Of a stretch of DNA of 42,512 nt, positions 6,077 through 15,662 are shown one piece after another. Position 1 is the stretch's first letter; each line of letters starts with the position of its first letter. Source of the stretch: an uncultured Pelagibacteraceae bacterium (GTDB lineage: Bacteria; Pseudomonadota; Alphaproteobacteria; Pelagibacterales; AG-422-B15). Location of the stretch: contig CABYGA010000011.1 in assembly GCA_902518415.1 (NCBI GenBank), positions 1 to 42,512 on the forward strand, read 5' to 3'. The notes under the pieces were generated by a model. The model searched no databases. It saw only the letters and a program-made list of their open reading frames with translations, and was not told the DNA's origin. A program made the position numbers and the translations under genes.

Positions 6077-8149
6077 TTATAAGGCAGCAAGTAAAAGTAA
6101 TGCAACTATATTGGTAATTTTTATCATTGGGTTGATTGCTGGACCTGCAGTATCTTTATATGGATCGCCTACAGTGTCACCGGTTACTGCAGCTTTATGA
6201 GCCTCTGATCCTTTTCCTCCAAAGTTGCCATCTTCAACAAACTTCTTGGCGTTATCCCATGCTCCACCTCCAGCAGTCATTGAAATGGCTACAAAAATTC
6301 CAGTTACAATAACTCCTAATAACATTGCTCCAACACACGACACGGCTGCATTTTGGTCTGCTACCACAGATATTATGAAATAAAGAACTAGTGGTGATAA
6401 TACTGGCAACATCGATGGAATAATCATTTCCTTGATCGCTGACCTTGTAAGCATATCTACAGACCTTGAGTAATCAGGCTTAGATTCTCCCGTCATAATG
6501 CCGGGGTTATCTGCAAACTGTTTCCTTACTTCTTCAACAACGGCCCCGCCGGCTCTTCCAACAGCCATCATGCCCATTGATGCAAAAAGGTATGGTAAAA
6601 GTCCTCCTATCAAGAGACCCACAACAACATATGGATTTTCAAGGCTAAAATTTGGTGTAATTTCTGGAATTAATTTTAAATCTTCTACATAAGCCGCAAA
6701 CAATACTAATGCACCTAAACCAGCTGAACCAATTGCATAACCCTTAGTAACAGCTTTTGTTGTATTTCCAACAGCATCAAGTGCATCAGTCGTTTTTCTG
6801 ACTTTCTCCTCTAAATTGGCCATTTCTGCAATTCCACCTGCATTATCAGTTACTGGCCCATAAGCATCAAGAGCCACGACCATGCCTGCCAAAGCCAACA
6901 TAGCAGTAACGGCTATAGCAATTCCAAAGAGGCCAGCTAATTGATATGTTAAGACTATACCAACTACAATGACTATTGCAGGCAATGCTGTAGCTTCCAT
7001 AGAAACTGCAAGTCCTTGAATAACATTAGTACCATGCCCGGTTGTTGATGCTTTTGCTACACTTTGAACGGGTCTGTAATTAGTTCCTGTATAATACTCT
7101 GTAATCCATATCAATAAACCTGTTATTACTATTCCAATAAATGCACATATGTAAAGTGACATCCCTGTAAAAGATGTAGAAGCAAAGGTAAACTCTGAGG
7201 ACATATCTCCTAAGACAAGCTGTGTAACAGGATATATAAATATCAATGATAATATTGCTGAAGCAATAAATCCTTTATAAAGGGCCCCCATTATACTCTC
7301 TGAACGGCCTAGTCTTACAAAAAAAGTACCAATTATTGAAGCTACTAAGCAACTTCCTCCAATCGCCATCGGATATATTGTCATCATCTCTGCAACCGGT
7401 CCTGTAAAAAATATGGTTGCTAAAACCATTGTAGCAACAATTGTTACAGCGTAAGTTTCAAAAAGGTCTGCAGCCATGCCTGCGCAGTCGCCTACATTGT
7501 CACCTACATTATCAGCAATAACCGCGGGATTTCTAGGATCATCTTCAGGTATACCAGCTTCAACCTTTCCAACTAAATCCGCACCAACATCTGCACCTTT
7601 TGTAAATATGCCTCCACCTAATCTTGCAAAAATTGATATTAATGAAGCACCAAAGCCAAGTGCAACTAGTGCATGCTTTAAAGATTCATCAGAAACTAAA
7701 AAAGAATCTAATATTACATAATAAACAGAAATAGATAATAAAGCTAACCCTGCAACCAACATACCTGTTACAGCTCCTGCCTTAAATGCTACATTTAAAC
7801 CTTTTCCTAAGCTTTCATTTGCTGCCTGAGCTGTTCTAACATTTGCTCTCACAGATATAATCATACCAATATAGCCAGCAGCACCTGATAGGATAGCACC
7901 AATTAAATATCCTCCAATTACCCATAAATCTCTAAAAAATAAATACAAAAGTACACATATAACAAGTCCTACAATTGCAATTGTTGTATATTGCCTATTC
8001 AAATAAGCTTGAGCACCCTCTTGAATAGCAGAGGATATTTCCTGCATTTTGTCATTGCCAGCATTTGACTTTAAGACAGAGTTGCCGGCCCAAAAACCAT
8101 ATATAATTGATAATACGCCAGCGAAAATAATTAAATTCATAATGCTCAT
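6077..8149 (-). CDS. hppA: Membrane-bound proton-pumping pyrophosphatase, K+-independent type
   Basis: Integral membrane pump of about 16 segments that uses pyrophosphate hydrolysis to export protons. The substrate site is clear: [18 protein letters not shown], then [20 protein letters not shown]. The subtype motif reads [12 protein letters not shown]; lysine at this position marks K+-independent H+-PPases, alanine the K+-dependent ones. The C-terminal [22 protein letters not shown] is also intact. The start is ATG 8149 (690 aa), because AAGGGG lies eight bases upstream; the in-frame TTG at 8155 is too close to it. It is the last gene after nusB, separated by 79 bp. In oligotrophs such a pump recovers energy from biosynthetic PPi. 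Confidence 0.95.
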   Translation of the reverse strand: MSIMNLIIFAGVLSIIYGFWAGNSVLKSNAGNDKMQEISSAIQEGAQAYLNRQYTTIAIVGLVICVLLYLFFRDLWVIGGYLIGAILSGAAGYIGMIISVRANVRTAQAANESLGKGLNVAFKAGAVTGMLVAGLALLSISVYYVILDSFLVSDESLKHALVALGFGASLISIFARLGGGIFTKGADVGADLVGKVEAGIPEDDPRNPAVIADNVGDNVGDCAGMAADLFETYAVTIVATMVLATIFFTGPVAEMMTIYPMAIGGSCLVASIIGTFFVRLGRSESIMGALYKGFIASAILSLIFIYPVTQLVLGDMSSEFTFASTSFTGMSLYICAFIGIVITGLLIWITEYYTGTNYRPVQSVAKASTTGHGTNVIQGLAVSMEATALPAIVIVVGIVLTYQLAGLFGIAIAVTAMLALAGMVVALDAYGPVTDNAGGIAEMANLEEKVRKTTDALDAVGNTTKAVTKGYAIGSAGLGALVLFAAYVEDLKLIPEITPNFSLENPYVVVGLLIGGLLPYLFASMGMMAVGRAGGAVVEEVRKQFADNPGIMTGESKPDYSRSVDMLTRSAIKEMIIPSMLPVLSPLVLYFIISVVADQNAAVSCVGAMLLGVIVTGIFVAISMTAGGGAWDNAKKFVEDGNFGGKGSEAHKAAVTGDTVGDPYKDTAGPAINPMIKITNIVALLLLAAL

Positions 8150-8198
8150 AAGCAATTCCCCTTAAATACTAATAGGAGCTGAAAATGCCAAAATTTTC

Positions 8199-8215
8199 AA
8201 AGATTTGCAATCTTT
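8199..8215. terminator. Small hairpin between nusB and hppA
   Basis: AAAGATT (8199-8205) and AATCTTT (8209-8215) form a perfect 7-bp stem with a three-base loop. On the minus strand it lies 14 bases past the nusB stop and is followed by GAAAATTTT. It is AT-only apart from one G-C pair, so it may be a weak attenuator or simply composition. Confidence 0.25.
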
Positions 8216-8228
8216 TATTTTAAACTTA

Positions 8229-8654
8229 TTAATTTTGCAGATTATCAAGGACTCCGTTTATAAACGCCGTTTCATTATTTCCAAAAAAACGGTTAGCAAT
8301 CAATAAATACTCAGAAATTACAATTTTCTTTGTCACATTATTTGAGAATAAAATCTCATAAATGGCTGACCTAAAAATTGAAATTAGCAACTTATCCATA
8401 GTGTCGATTTTTAGTTTCTTATTAATTGATAATTTTAAAATGTTATTTATGTCATCTAAATTTTTCATAACCCCTTCATAAATATCTTCAGCGAAGTTCA
8501 AATTTGAACTATTCATTTTTTTTGAATAATTAGACTCTTTAACTATGTTGGCAAATATTTCTTTAATGGGTGTTTGGCTCCTATTTTCATTGATCGACAG
8601 TTCATAAAGAGCCTGGACTACTAATAGTCTTTGAAATGATTTTATATTAGACAT
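8229..8654 (-). CDS. nusB: Transcription antitermination factor NusB
   Basis: Small all-helical RNA-binding protein (141 aa) which, with NusE (S10), binds boxA of rRNA transcripts and supports antitermination and 30S assembly. Recognisable parts are QRLLVVQALYELS at the N-terminus, DKLLISIFRSAIYEI in the centre and VVISEYLLIANRF-like KIVISEYLLIANRF with NETAFINGVLDNL at the end. It follows ribH by four bases, the usual ribH-nusB pairing in proteobacteria. Divergent in detail but with all family landmarks in order. Confidence 0.92.
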   Translation of the reverse strand: MSNIKSFQRLLVVQALYELSINENRSQTPIKEIFANIVKESNYSKKMNSSNLNFAEDIYEGVMKNLDDINNILKLSINKKLKIDTMDKLLISIFRSAIYEILFSNNVTKKIVISEYLLIANRFFGNNETAFINGVLDNLQN

Positions 8655-8658
8655 TAGC

Positions 8659-9069
8659 TTAATCTTCTAAAACCGCTAGGGCTGCTTCCACTGCCTCTTT
8701 TGCTCTATTAAGTTTTTTTGATGATCTCTCATTGGCTTGCTTTATATTTTTACATGTAAGAATCGAATTACAAATTGGCAATTTATTTTGAATTGAGAGT
8801 TCGAGCAATGTCTTAGTAATTGCATTAGCAATGAAATCGTAATGGTCTGTTTCGCCTTTGATAATACAACCTATTGCAACAACAGCATCATACTTTTGTT
8901 TATTTAATTTCATTGATATCTTTGTTGGAACCTCTAAGGAACCCTTTGTAAAAGTGGTTTCAAACGTATGTCCATTTTTTTTTAAGTATTTTTGAGCCCC
9001 ATTTAGTAAATTTAGCGTTATCTTGGGATAAAAATTTGAAGCAACCAAAAGAAATTTATATTTTTTCAT
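8659..9069 (-). CDS. ribH: 6,7-dimethyl-8-ribityllumazine synthase
   Basis: Penultimate enzyme of riboflavin synthesis: condenses the ribityl-aminouracil with 3,4-dihydroxy-2-butanone 4-phosphate. The 136-residue protein shows VASNFYPKIT, KGSLEVP (the usual GA-x-E-x-P loop), AIGCIIKGETDHYDFI with the catalytic histidine, and ILTCKNIKQANERS (the usual LT-x-QA-x-R). The position before ILT is Ser where many members have Gly-Val. It lies between ribBX and nusB in a run of rib genes separated by 3-6 bases. Confidence 0.93.
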   Translation of the reverse strand: MKKYKFLLVASNFYPKITLNLLNGAQKYLKKNGHTFETTFTKGSLEVPTKISMKLNKQKYDAVVAIGCIIKGETDHYDFIANAITKTLLELSIQNKLPICNSILTCKNIKQANERSSKKLNRAKEAVEAALAVLED

Positions 9070-9072
9070 TAT

Positions 9073-10188
9073 TTATAATTCGTTTAGTAATTTTGTCTCG
9101 ATTATATTAATACCATAAGCCTCCAGTCCGATAAATCTCCATTCAGTGTTTGTGAGAAGTATCATTTCTTTTACACCTAACTCAGATAAGATTTGAGCAC
9201 CCATTCCATAAATTCTAAGTTCATCCTTATCGTCGTGTGTTTTATTGCTAATAGAAGATGAGTTAGTAATAAGTCTATTTATAATAGATTTACCGCTATC
9301 TCTAATTAAAACGAGTACGCCACGTTCATGCTCCTGTATAACCTCTACGCTTTTATTTAATGAGGCATCATCACTACCATACTCACCGAATAGATTGTCG
9401 AAGTAATCAGTCACATGGACTCTGACCATAACTGGTTTTCCATTTTTAATATCTCCCTTCGATAGAACTATTTGTTCAGTATTATCGAATAATGACTCAT
9501 AAATTTTGATATCAAATTCGTAATTAGATTTAATTTTTACTTTTGAGTCATGGATTTTTTTTACAAACTTATCTTTATCTCGTCGGTAGGCAATTAAATC
9601 AACAATCCGTCCAATCTTAATATTGTGCTTTTCTGAAAATTTAATCAAATCTGGAATCCTAGCCATTGTACCATCGTCATTCATAATCTCACAAATTACA
9701 CCTGCTGGGACATTTCCGCTAAGCCTAGCTAAATCAACGGATGCCTCAGTGTGACCAGCTCTCACTAATACTCCTCCATCGCGAGCTACTAAAGGAAATA
9801 CATGACCAGGACTCATAATATCATCCTTGGTCATACTTTTATTTATTGCGGTTTGAATTGTTATAGCTCTGTCTTGAGCAGAAATACCAGTAGTAACTCC
9901 CTCTTTTGCTTCAATAGATACTGTAAATGCCGTTGAGTCTCTCGTTTCATTATTTTGAGACATTAATGGCAAATCTAATTCTTTAACCCTTTCTTCAGTT
10001 AGTGAAAGGCATATAAGGCCTCTTCCATATTTGGCCATAAAATTAACAGCTTTATCGTCAGTTTTTTCAGCTGGAATAATTAAATCGCCTTCATTTTCAC
10101 GGTCTTCATCATCGACCATAATAACCATCTTTCCGACTTTTTGGTCTTCAATTATTTCCTCTATGGAAGATATAAATTCTTTATTCAT
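9073..10188 (-). CDS. ribBX: 3,4-dihydroxy-2-butanone 4-phosphate synthase with degenerate GTP cyclohydrolase II-like domain (RibBX)
   Basis: The N-terminal domain (to about 200) is a complete RibB: DDEDRENEGDLIIPAE, RAGHTEASVDLARL, and AGVICEIMNDDGTMAR. It makes the four-carbon precursor of lumazine from ribulose 5-phosphate. The C-terminal domain still resembles GTP cyclohydrolase II (GKPVMVRVH, YGMGAQILSELGV, LLTN then GLEAYGI), but the three zinc cysteines are gone: VHVTDYFDNLFGEYGSDD stands where CLTGDVFGSLRCDCG is expected. The R-G-Q-E-G-R-G-I loop is also lost (IRDSGKSII). This is the RibBX type described in Proteobacteria, so a separate active RibA must exist elsewhere. Start is ATG 10188; GTG 10206, overlapping the ribE stop as GTGA, is an alternative. 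No clear ribosome binding site favours either. Confidence 0.9.
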   Translation of the reverse strand: MNKEFISSIEEIIEDQKVGKMVIMVDDEDRENEGDLIIPAEKTDDKAVNFMAKYGRGLICLSLTEERVKELDLPLMSQNNETRDSTAFTVSIEAKEGVTTGISAQDRAITIQTAINKSMTKDDIMSPGHVFPLVARDGGVLVRAGHTEASVDLARLSGNVPAGVICEIMNDDGTMARIPDLIKFSEKHNIKIGRIVDLIAYRRDKDKFVKKIHDSKVKIKSNYEFDIKIYESLFDNTEQIVLSKGDIKNGKPVMVRVHVTDYFDNLFGEYGSDDASLNKSVEVIQEHERGVLVLIRDSGKSIINRLITNSSSISNKTHDDKDELRIYGMGAQILSELGVKEMILLTNTEWRFIGLEAYGINIIETKLLNEL

Positions 10189-10202
10189 ACTCAGGTTTAT
10201 TT

Positions 10203-10793
10203 TCACAAATTTTTCGTAACATATCTTGCTAACATATCAACTTCAAGGTTTATTCTGTCACCTATTTTCAATCCTTTTAGATTAGTGTTTAACCATGTGA
10301 AGGGAATAATATTGAGAACAATAAAATTATTTTTTACCTGGTTTACAGTTAATGAAATACCATTTAGAGAAACTGATCCTTTTTTTGCAATAAATTTTTT
10401 AATTTTTTTTGAAATTTCTAACTTTATCTCGTGTGACTCGCCAACTTTTTTAATACTTGTCAATTTTGAAGTGTCATCGACATGACCAAATACAAAGTGA
10501 CCGCTAATTTCATCCCCTACTCGCAAAGATTTCTCAATATTTATTTCATCGCCTTTTTTGATTTCATTAAAATTTGAACAGTTGATAGTTTCTTGAGAAA
10601 CATCAAATGAGAGTTGAGTGTATTTTTTTTTCTTTTTCTTACTTGTCACTGTAAGACAAATACCATTACAACATACTGAGCTGCCCTTTTTTATATCTTT
10701 GTATTTAAGATTTGTATCTAATACTAATCTGTAATCTTTTTTTTTTTCAAACTTAATAACAAAACCTTTATTTTCAATAATTCCTGAAAACAT
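10203..10793 (-). CDS. ribE: Riboflavin synthase alpha chain
   Basis: Dismutates two lumazines into riboflavin. The two tandem lumazine-binding barrels are visible: MFSGIIENKG with GICLTVTS in the first, and DEISGHFVFGHVDDTS with SLNGISLTVNQV in the second; the C-terminus has LEVDMLARY. Length (196) is normal. The coding sequence contains two long A-runs: 11 A near codons 15-18 (KKKD) and 9 A near codon 55 (KKKKKKY), which could slip. It is six bases after ribD and may be coupled to ribBX. The symbol ribE is used here for riboflavin synthase, called ribC in E. coli. Confidence 0.93.
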   Translation of the reverse strand: MFSGIIENKGFVIKFEKKKDYRLVLDTNLKYKDIKKGSSVCCNGICLTVTSKKKKKKYTQLSFDVSQETINCSNFNEIKKGDEINIEKSLRVGDEISGHFVFGHVDDTSKLTSIKKVGESHEIKLEISKKIKKFIAKKGSVSLNGISLTVNQVKNNFIVLNIIPFTWLNTNLKGLKIGDRINLEVDMLARYVTKNL

Positions 10794-10798
10794 ATAAA

Positions 10799-11884
10799 TT
10801 ACCCCTTTCTATATATGGTTAAAATATCATTTCCATAATTTTTGCTTTCTAAAAGAACATATTTCTTTATAGACTTCAAATTACTTATTCCCATGTCTGA
10901 TACTGCATCAACTCCACCTTTGCCAATTATTTTGCTAGCTCTGAACCATTGAATCTCATCAACATAGTTATTTTTTATCAATGAACCACTTAAATGTGAC
11001 CCTCCTTCAACGAGAATTCTCATATATCCAAGATCTGTAATTTTATTTAATATATCTTTTAAGGGAAGTACTGAGCCTTTTTTGCTCACCTTTATGTGCT
11101 TGATATTTTTATTATTTAAATTTAATGGTTTTTTCCCGTCGGCGTAAAATACAAATACATTTCGTGAATGTTTAGCATATATTTTATAATTACTTGGTAT
11201 ATTCAGACTGCTATCAAGTACAAATAAATCTGGAGATAAACTTTCGAGTCCACTTAGCCTGCAGTCTAGTGAGGGATTATCCTCTATTATTGTTCCTTTG
11301 CCAACTAACATACAATCATTTTGCGCTCGCAGCATATGGCCGTGTTGTCTTGATACTGAGTTTGTGATCCATTTGCTTCTTTTTGATTTTGTAGCAATCT
11401 TACCATCTGCAGTTGATGCAATTTTAAGTGTTAAATATGGCAAATTCTTATTTAGTGAGTTAAAGAAAACTTTATTGATATGTCTTGTTTGATTGCCAAA
11501 ATTTTTAACAACAACTTTTATTTTTCTTTTCCTAAGCTTTTTTATAGATTTGCCTTTGACTAATGCATTTTTGTCAATTTCTGAAATAAATACTTTTGAA
11601 AATTTATATTTTATTATTTTATCTACGCAAGCGGGATTTTTTCCAACATGAGAGCAAGGTTCAAGAGTTGTATATATCGTTGCACCTTCTAATTGCTTCT
11701 TATCTCTAACTTGATTTATTGCATGAACCTCGGCATGTGGAGAGCCGTTTCTCTGAGTCCATCCTCTTGCAATGATAGTTTTATCTTTAACGACTATTGC
11801 CCCAACAGGGGGATTCGGGTAGGTAGAACCAATCGCTCTATGAGCCATTCTTTCTGCCAGCTGCATATAGTCGACAATTTTCAA
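10799..11884 (-). CDS. ribD: Bifunctional diaminohydroxyphosphoribosylaminopyrimidine deaminase / reductase
   Basis: Catalyses the second and third steps of riboflavin synthesis. The deaminase domain (about 1-145) has the zinc site HAEVHAI and TLEPCSHVGKNPAC; the reductase domain (about 146-361) has LTLKIASTADGKIA, LVGKGTIIEDNPSLDCR and RILVEGGSHLSGSLI. The start is TTG at 11884: AGG lies eight bases upstream, and the protein then begins MKIVDYMQLA, matching the D-x-x-M-x-x-A pattern of the family. The later ATG (11866) has no ribosome binding site. It follows nrdR by eight bases, the standard nrdR-ribD order. Confidence 0.94.
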   Translation of the reverse strand: MKIVDYMQLAERMAHRAIGSTYPNPPVGAIVVKDKTIIARGWTQRNGSPHAEVHAINQVRDKKQLEGATIYTTLEPCSHVGKNPACVDKIIKYKFSKVFISEIDKNALVKGKSIKKLRKRKIKVVVKNFGNQTRHINKVFFNSLNKNLPYLTLKIASTADGKIATKSKRSKWITNSVSRQHGHMLRAQNDCMLVGKGTIIEDNPSLDCRLSGLESLSPDLFVLDSSLNIPSNYKIYAKHSRNVFVFYADGKKPLNLNNKNIKHIKVSKKGSVLPLKDILNKITDLGYMRILVEGGSHLSGSLIKNNYVDEIQWFRASKIIGKGGVDAVSDMGISNLKSIKKYVLLESKNYGNDILTIYRKG

Positions 11885-11892
11885 TTAAATAC

Positions 11893-12351
11893 CTATTCTT
11901 TATTTGATGAGATCACTCCGATAAACTCTTCAAAGTCTTTAGCTTCTCTGAAATTTTTATACACAGATGCAAACCTCACATAAGCAACAGGATCTATACT
12001 TTGTAAGCCCTCCATAACAATTTCACCAACTACATCTGAGGCTATTTCAGCTTCACCTAAGCTCTCAACTCTTCTAACTATTCCACTAATCATACGATCA
12101 ACTCTTTCTGTCTCTACTGGCCTTTTTCTTAACGCAATTTGAACTGACCTCTCTAATTTGTCTCTGTCAAAGGGAACTTTTTTACCAGATTTTTTTATAA
12201 CAGTTAATTCACGTAACTGTATTCTCTCAAATGTTGTAAACCTAGCCCCACAAGCAGAGCAAAATCTTCTTCTTCTAATAGCAGAATTGTCCTCTGTAGA
12301 CCTAGAGTCTTTTACCTGTGTATCTTCATTCCCACAAAATGGACATTTCAT
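11893..12351 (-). CDS. nrdR: Transcriptional repressor NrdR
   Basis: ATP/dATP-binding repressor of ribonucleotide reductase genes. The N-terminal zinc ribbon has MKCPFCGNE and CSACGARF with RRRRF between; the ATP-cone (about 49-139) begins [16 protein letters not shown]. Length (152) is typical. It lies between glyA and ribD as in most alphaproteobacteria. The protein is unusually well conserved compared with neighbours. Confidence 0.95.
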   Translation of the reverse strand: MKCPFCGNEDTQVKDSRSTEDNSAIRRRRFCSACGARFTTFERIQLRELTVIKKSGKKVPFDRDKLERSVQIALRKRPVETERVDRMISGIVRRVESLGEAEIASDVVGEIVMEGLQSIDPVAYVRFASVYKNFREAKDFEEFIGVISSNKE

Positions 12352-12358
12352 AAAAAAC

Positions 12359-13621
12359 CTAACTATAAATTGGAAACTCTTTGCACAAATTAATTACTTT
12401 TTCTTTTACAGCTTCTTCAACATTACTATTATCAGTTGGATTACTTTTTAGGCCAACTAATGTTTCAAGTATTAATTCCCCTACAAGCTTAAACTCATTT
12501 TCTTTGAAACCTCTTGTTGTTGCGGCTGGTGTTCCCAGTCTAATACCTGATGTGATTTTAGGAGGCTTAGGGTCTTTCGGTATTCCATTTTTGTTGCATG
12601 TAATATTTGCTGCTTCCAAACTAGTTTGAGCAGAGTCACCAGTTAAATCCATTGGGGTTAAATCTACTAAAATTAGGTGGGTATCAGTTCCACCAGAAAC
12701 AATCTTTAATCCTCCGCCTACAAGAGTATCGCTTAATATCTTAGCATTTGTTATTACTTGTTTTATGTATTCCTTAAATTCTGGTTTTAATGCTTCGCCA
12801 AAAGCTACCGCCTTACCAGCAATTACGTGCATCAATGGACCGCCTTGATAACCAGGAAAAACTGCTGAATTAAATTTTTTACCTAGCTCTAAATTATTTG
12901 ATAAAATCATACCTCCTCTTGCACCTCGTATAGTCTTATGAGTCGTTGAAGTTACTACATCAGCATATTCTAATGGATTTGGATACTCCTCAGCAGCAAC
13001 CAGGCCTGAAAAGTGCGCCATATCTACATGAAGAAATGCACCAACTTGATCACAAATCTCTCTAAATTTTTTAAAATCTATAATTCTTGAATAAGCACTT
13101 CCTCCGGCAATAATAATTTTTGGGTTGTGTTCTTTTGCTAACCTTTCAACTTCATCATAATCAATTAATCCATTGTCTTCCAAGCCGTATTGTACAGCAT
13201 TAAACCACTTACCAGACATAGACGGGGCAGAACCATGTGTTAAATGTCCACCAGCGTCTAAACTCATTCCAAGAATAGTATCACCTGGCTTAATCAGAGC
13301 TAACATAACCGCTCCATTTGCCTGAGCTCCTGAATGAGGCTGAACATTTGCATATTCGCACTTATATAATTTTTGAAGTCTTTTTATTGCAAGGTCTTCT
13401 GCGATATCAACGAATTCACAGCCACCATAGTATCGAGAACTAGCATAGCCTTCCGCATACTTATTTGTCATTATGGAACCTTGAGCTTCAAGAACGGCTC
13501 TAGAAACTATATTTTCAGAAGCAATCAATTCTATCTGATTTTGCTGCCTATCTAGCTCTAAATTAATTGCCTTGTGAATTTCATTATCAATATCTTTAAG
13601 TGGTGACGAAAAAAAACTCAT
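12359..13621 (-). CDS. glyA: Serine hydroxymethyltransferase
   Basis: PLP enzyme converting serine and tetrahydrofolate to glycine and methylene-tetrahydrofolate, the main source of C1 units. The 420-residue protein carries [33 protein letters not shown] and the Schiff-base lysine K229 in [14 protein letters not shown]. Gene order rpiB-glyA-nrdR-rib is the alphaproteobacterial one, all separated by fewer than 10 bases. No glycine riboswitch could fit: only eight bases separate it from rpiB. Confidence 0.97.
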   Translation of the reverse strand: MSFFSSPLKDIDNEIHKAINLELDRQQNQIELIASENIVSRAVLEAQGSIMTNKYAEGYASSRYYGGCEFVDIAEDLAIKRLQKLYKCEYANVQPHSGAQANGAVMLALIKPGDTILGMSLDAGGHLTHGSAPSMSGKWFNAVQYGLEDNGLIDYDEVERLAKEHNPKIIIAGGSAYSRIIDFKKFREICDQVGAFLHVDMAHFSGLVAAEEYPNPLEYADVVTSTTHKTIRGARGGMILSNNLELGKKFNSAVFPGYQGGPLMHVIAGKAVAFGEALKPEFKEYIKQVITNAKILSDTLVGGGLKIVSGGTDTHLILVDLTPMDLTGDSAQTSLEAANITCNKNGIPKDPKPPKITSGIRLGTPAATTRGFKENEFKLVGELILETLVGLKSNPTDNSNVEEAVKEKVINLCKEFPIYS

Positions 13622-13629
13622 ATTGTATC

Positions 13630-14067
13630 TTATCCTATTTTGTTGATCCTAGTAATGTGACGACTTCCTTCAAATTCAGTACTTATAAATGTGTCGACAC
13701 AACTAATTGCTGTACTTTCATCTATCACTCTTGCACCCAAAGTCAAAATATTTGCATCGTTATGTGCTCTTGCAAGCCTAGTTATTTCATTATTGTAGCA
13801 AAGTGCCGCTCTAATTCCTGGTTTTTTATTAGCTGCCATTGACATTCCCTGGCCAGAACCACAAATTAAAATTCCCATACTTACAGTTTGGTTGGAGATA
13901 TCAGAGGCAACTTTCTCTGCAAAATCTGGATAGTCGACGGTTTCATTTTGTTCGGGCCCTCTATCAATAACTTCAATATTTTTAGCTTTTAGAAAATTAA
14001 CTACTTTATCTTTCATATCATAACCGGCGTGATCTGAAGCTATGGATATTATTACATTTTCGTTCAT
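13630..14067 (-). CDS. rpiB: Ribose-5-phosphate isomerase B
   Basis: Interconverts ribose 5-phosphate and ribulose 5-phosphate. Ribulose 5-phosphate is also the substrate of RibB downstream. The 145-residue protein shows [13 protein letters not shown], the anion loop [16 protein letters not shown] with the catalytic cysteine, and a following RAALCYN. It is probably the first gene of the glyA-nrdR-rib-nusB run, with 54 bp separating it from the GDPD gene upstream. Confidence 0.94.
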   Translation of the reverse strand: MNENVIISIASDHAGYDMKDKVVNFLKAKNIEVIDRGPEQNETVDYPDFAEKVASDISNQTVSMGILICGSGQGMSMAANKKPGIRAALCYNNEITRLARAHNDANILTLGARVIDESTAISCVDTFISTEFEGSRHITRINKIG

Positions 14068-14121
14068 GTTGATCAGTATTAAACAAAATATACTAAATAT
14101 TGTAAATAGAAATTGATATAC

Positions 14122-14874
14122 TTATTTCCATAGTGACCTTTTTATAAGTACATCCTTAAGTAATTGTGGCCGATCTGTCATAATACCATCTACTCCATAA
14201 TCAATAAGTTGATTCATCTGACTTTCATCATTAATCGTCCAGGCATGTATTTTTTTACCAAGGTTATGAGCGTGAGTTACAAAAGACTTAGAGATGATCT
14301 TAAAACCAAAATAAAACATTGGTATTTGCAAACAAGGAACATTGTTCTTAAACAACGGCAATACCCTATCTAAATAAAACATTATTGTTTCTTGTTTTGT
14401 CATTGATGTACATAGTTGATCGCCACATGAATTTCTTAATAAATTAATTTTATTTGTACTAAAAGATCCAATGCAAAAACGATCCAAGTTTTTTGAATTC
14501 GATTTAAGTGATTTTATAAGAAGATGTGCGGCAAGTGTTGACTTTGGTTCTATATTAAACTTTATATGTGGCCACGAAACTAAGGCTTCATCCAAAAGTG
14601 GTACATGGTAATTATTAAAAATTTTTATTTTTTTTATTTCTTCATATTCTAATTGATTAATTTTATTATTTAGACCACAAATTCTTCGAAAATCTTCATC
14701 ATGAAAAATAACAAGCTTTCCATCTCTTGTTTCCCTAACATCGGTTTCAATATAGTCGTATCCCATAGAAATACACTTTTCAAAAGCATCAAGAGTATTT
14801 TCCTTATTTTCCAATGATCCTCCTCTATGTGCAAAGGGAGTAAATTTATGATTGTTTAAAAACCTAAAAGACAT
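14122..14874 (-). CDS. Glycerophosphodiester phosphodiesterase
   Basis: Hydrolyses deacylated phospholipids to glycerol 3-phosphate and an alcohol. The 250-residue TIM-barrel protein has the GDPD set: FAHRGGSLENKENTLDAF (HRG and E-N-T), YIETDVRETRDGKLVIFHDE (E-x-D and catalytic His), FNIEPK, and KIHAWTINDESQMNQLIDYGVDGIMTDRP near the end. No signal peptide, so cytoplasmic (UgpQ-like). It is divergent from the DUF1295 gene with 14 bp between. Which phosphodiester it prefers cannot be told from sequence. Confidence 0.93.
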   Translation of the reverse strand: MSFRFLNNHKFTPFAHRGGSLENKENTLDAFEKCISMGYDYIETDVRETRDGKLVIFHDEDFRRICGLNNKINQLEYEEIKKIKIFNNYHVPLLDEALVSWPHIKFNIEPKSTLAAHLLIKSLKSNSKNLDRFCIGSFSTNKINLLRNSCGDQLCTSMTKQETIMFYLDRVLPLFKNNVPCLQIPMFYFGFKIISKSFVTHAHNLGKKIHAWTINDESQMNQLIDYGVDGIMTDRPQLLKDVLIKRSLWK

Positions 14875-14888
14875 ATATATATTTTCTT

Positions 14889-15662
14889 ATGGTTGAAAAT
14901 TTTCTTATTATATTAAGCTTCAATTTTATAGTCATTACTATTCTATGGCTAACATCGTTAAAAACAAGAAGGGCTGATTTTATTGATATTTATTGGGGTC
15001 CAAGTTTCTTCTTTTCAACAGCTATTATATATTTCTTAGACAATGATTATTCATTCGCAAAAATTATTGCTTTATCCCTTGTTGGTCTGTGGGGATTAAG
15101 ATTAGGTATATATTTATTCTCAAGGAATATAAGAAAGGCTGAAGACATTAGATATGTAAAAATAAGGGAGTACAGAGGTGATTTTGGTCTTTTTTATACA
15201 GCATATTTAATACAAGTTATTTTAATTTGTATTGTATCTTTCCCAATGCAAAGTCTCAGTATGGCCCCAAATAATATAGATCTGAATGTATTTGGCGTCA
15301 TTGCAATAATTATAGCACTTCTTGGTATAATAATTGAAACTATATCTGATATTCAACTAACAAAATTTAAATCTAAAAAAAATAATAAAGATAAACTTAT
15401 GGATAAAGGTCTGTGGTTTTATTCGAGGCATCCAAATTATTTTGGCGATAGTGTATTTTGGTGGGGTATCTCTTTATTTTGTTTTAGTATTTCTTACAAT
15501 TTATTAATATTTATATCTCCCATTATCATGACTTACCTATTGTTAAAAGTTTCTGGAGTAAGTTTACTTGAAAAAACTATTTCAAAGAAAAAAGAAGGTT
15601 ATGATGACTATATAAAATCAACTAGTTCTTTTATAATACTGCCAAAAAAAAATATAAAATGA
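14889..15662 (+). CDS. DUF1295 membrane protein (steroid 5-alpha-reductase/ICMT-like fold)
   Basis: A 257-residue integral membrane protein with about six to seven hydrophobic segments. The C-terminal motif LWFYSRHPNYFGDSVFWWG is the family signature shared with steroid 5-alpha-reductases and isoprenylcysteine methyltransferases, where it binds NADPH or SAM. The substrate is unknown. The gene has no Shine-Dalgarno; TATATT at 14878-14883 ends only five bases before the ATG, so a leaderless message is conceivable. Its stop overlaps the hemB start as ATGA. Confidence 0.82.
   Translation: MVENFLIILSFNFIVITILWLTSLKTRRADFIDIYWGPSFFFSTAIIYFLDNDYSFAKIIALSLVGLWGLRLGIYLFSRNIRKAEDIRYVKIREYRGDFGLFYTAYLIQVILICIVSFPMQSLSMAPNNIDLNVFGVIAIIIALLGIIIETISDIQLTKFKSKKNNKDKLMDKGLWFYSRHPNYFGDSVFWWGISLFCFSISYNLLIFISPIIMTYLLLKVSGVSLLEKTISKKKEGYDDYIKSTSSFIILPKKNIK

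Noticed and set aside
6498..7721. Plus-strand frames inside hppA
   Set aside because: Low-complexity Ser/Pro/Ala-rich translations typical of the reverse of a Gly/Ala-rich membrane protein.
10141..10485. Plus-strand open frame antisense to ribE and ribBX
   Set aside because: No family resemblance and composition typical of an antisense shadow; both minus-strand genes are clear.
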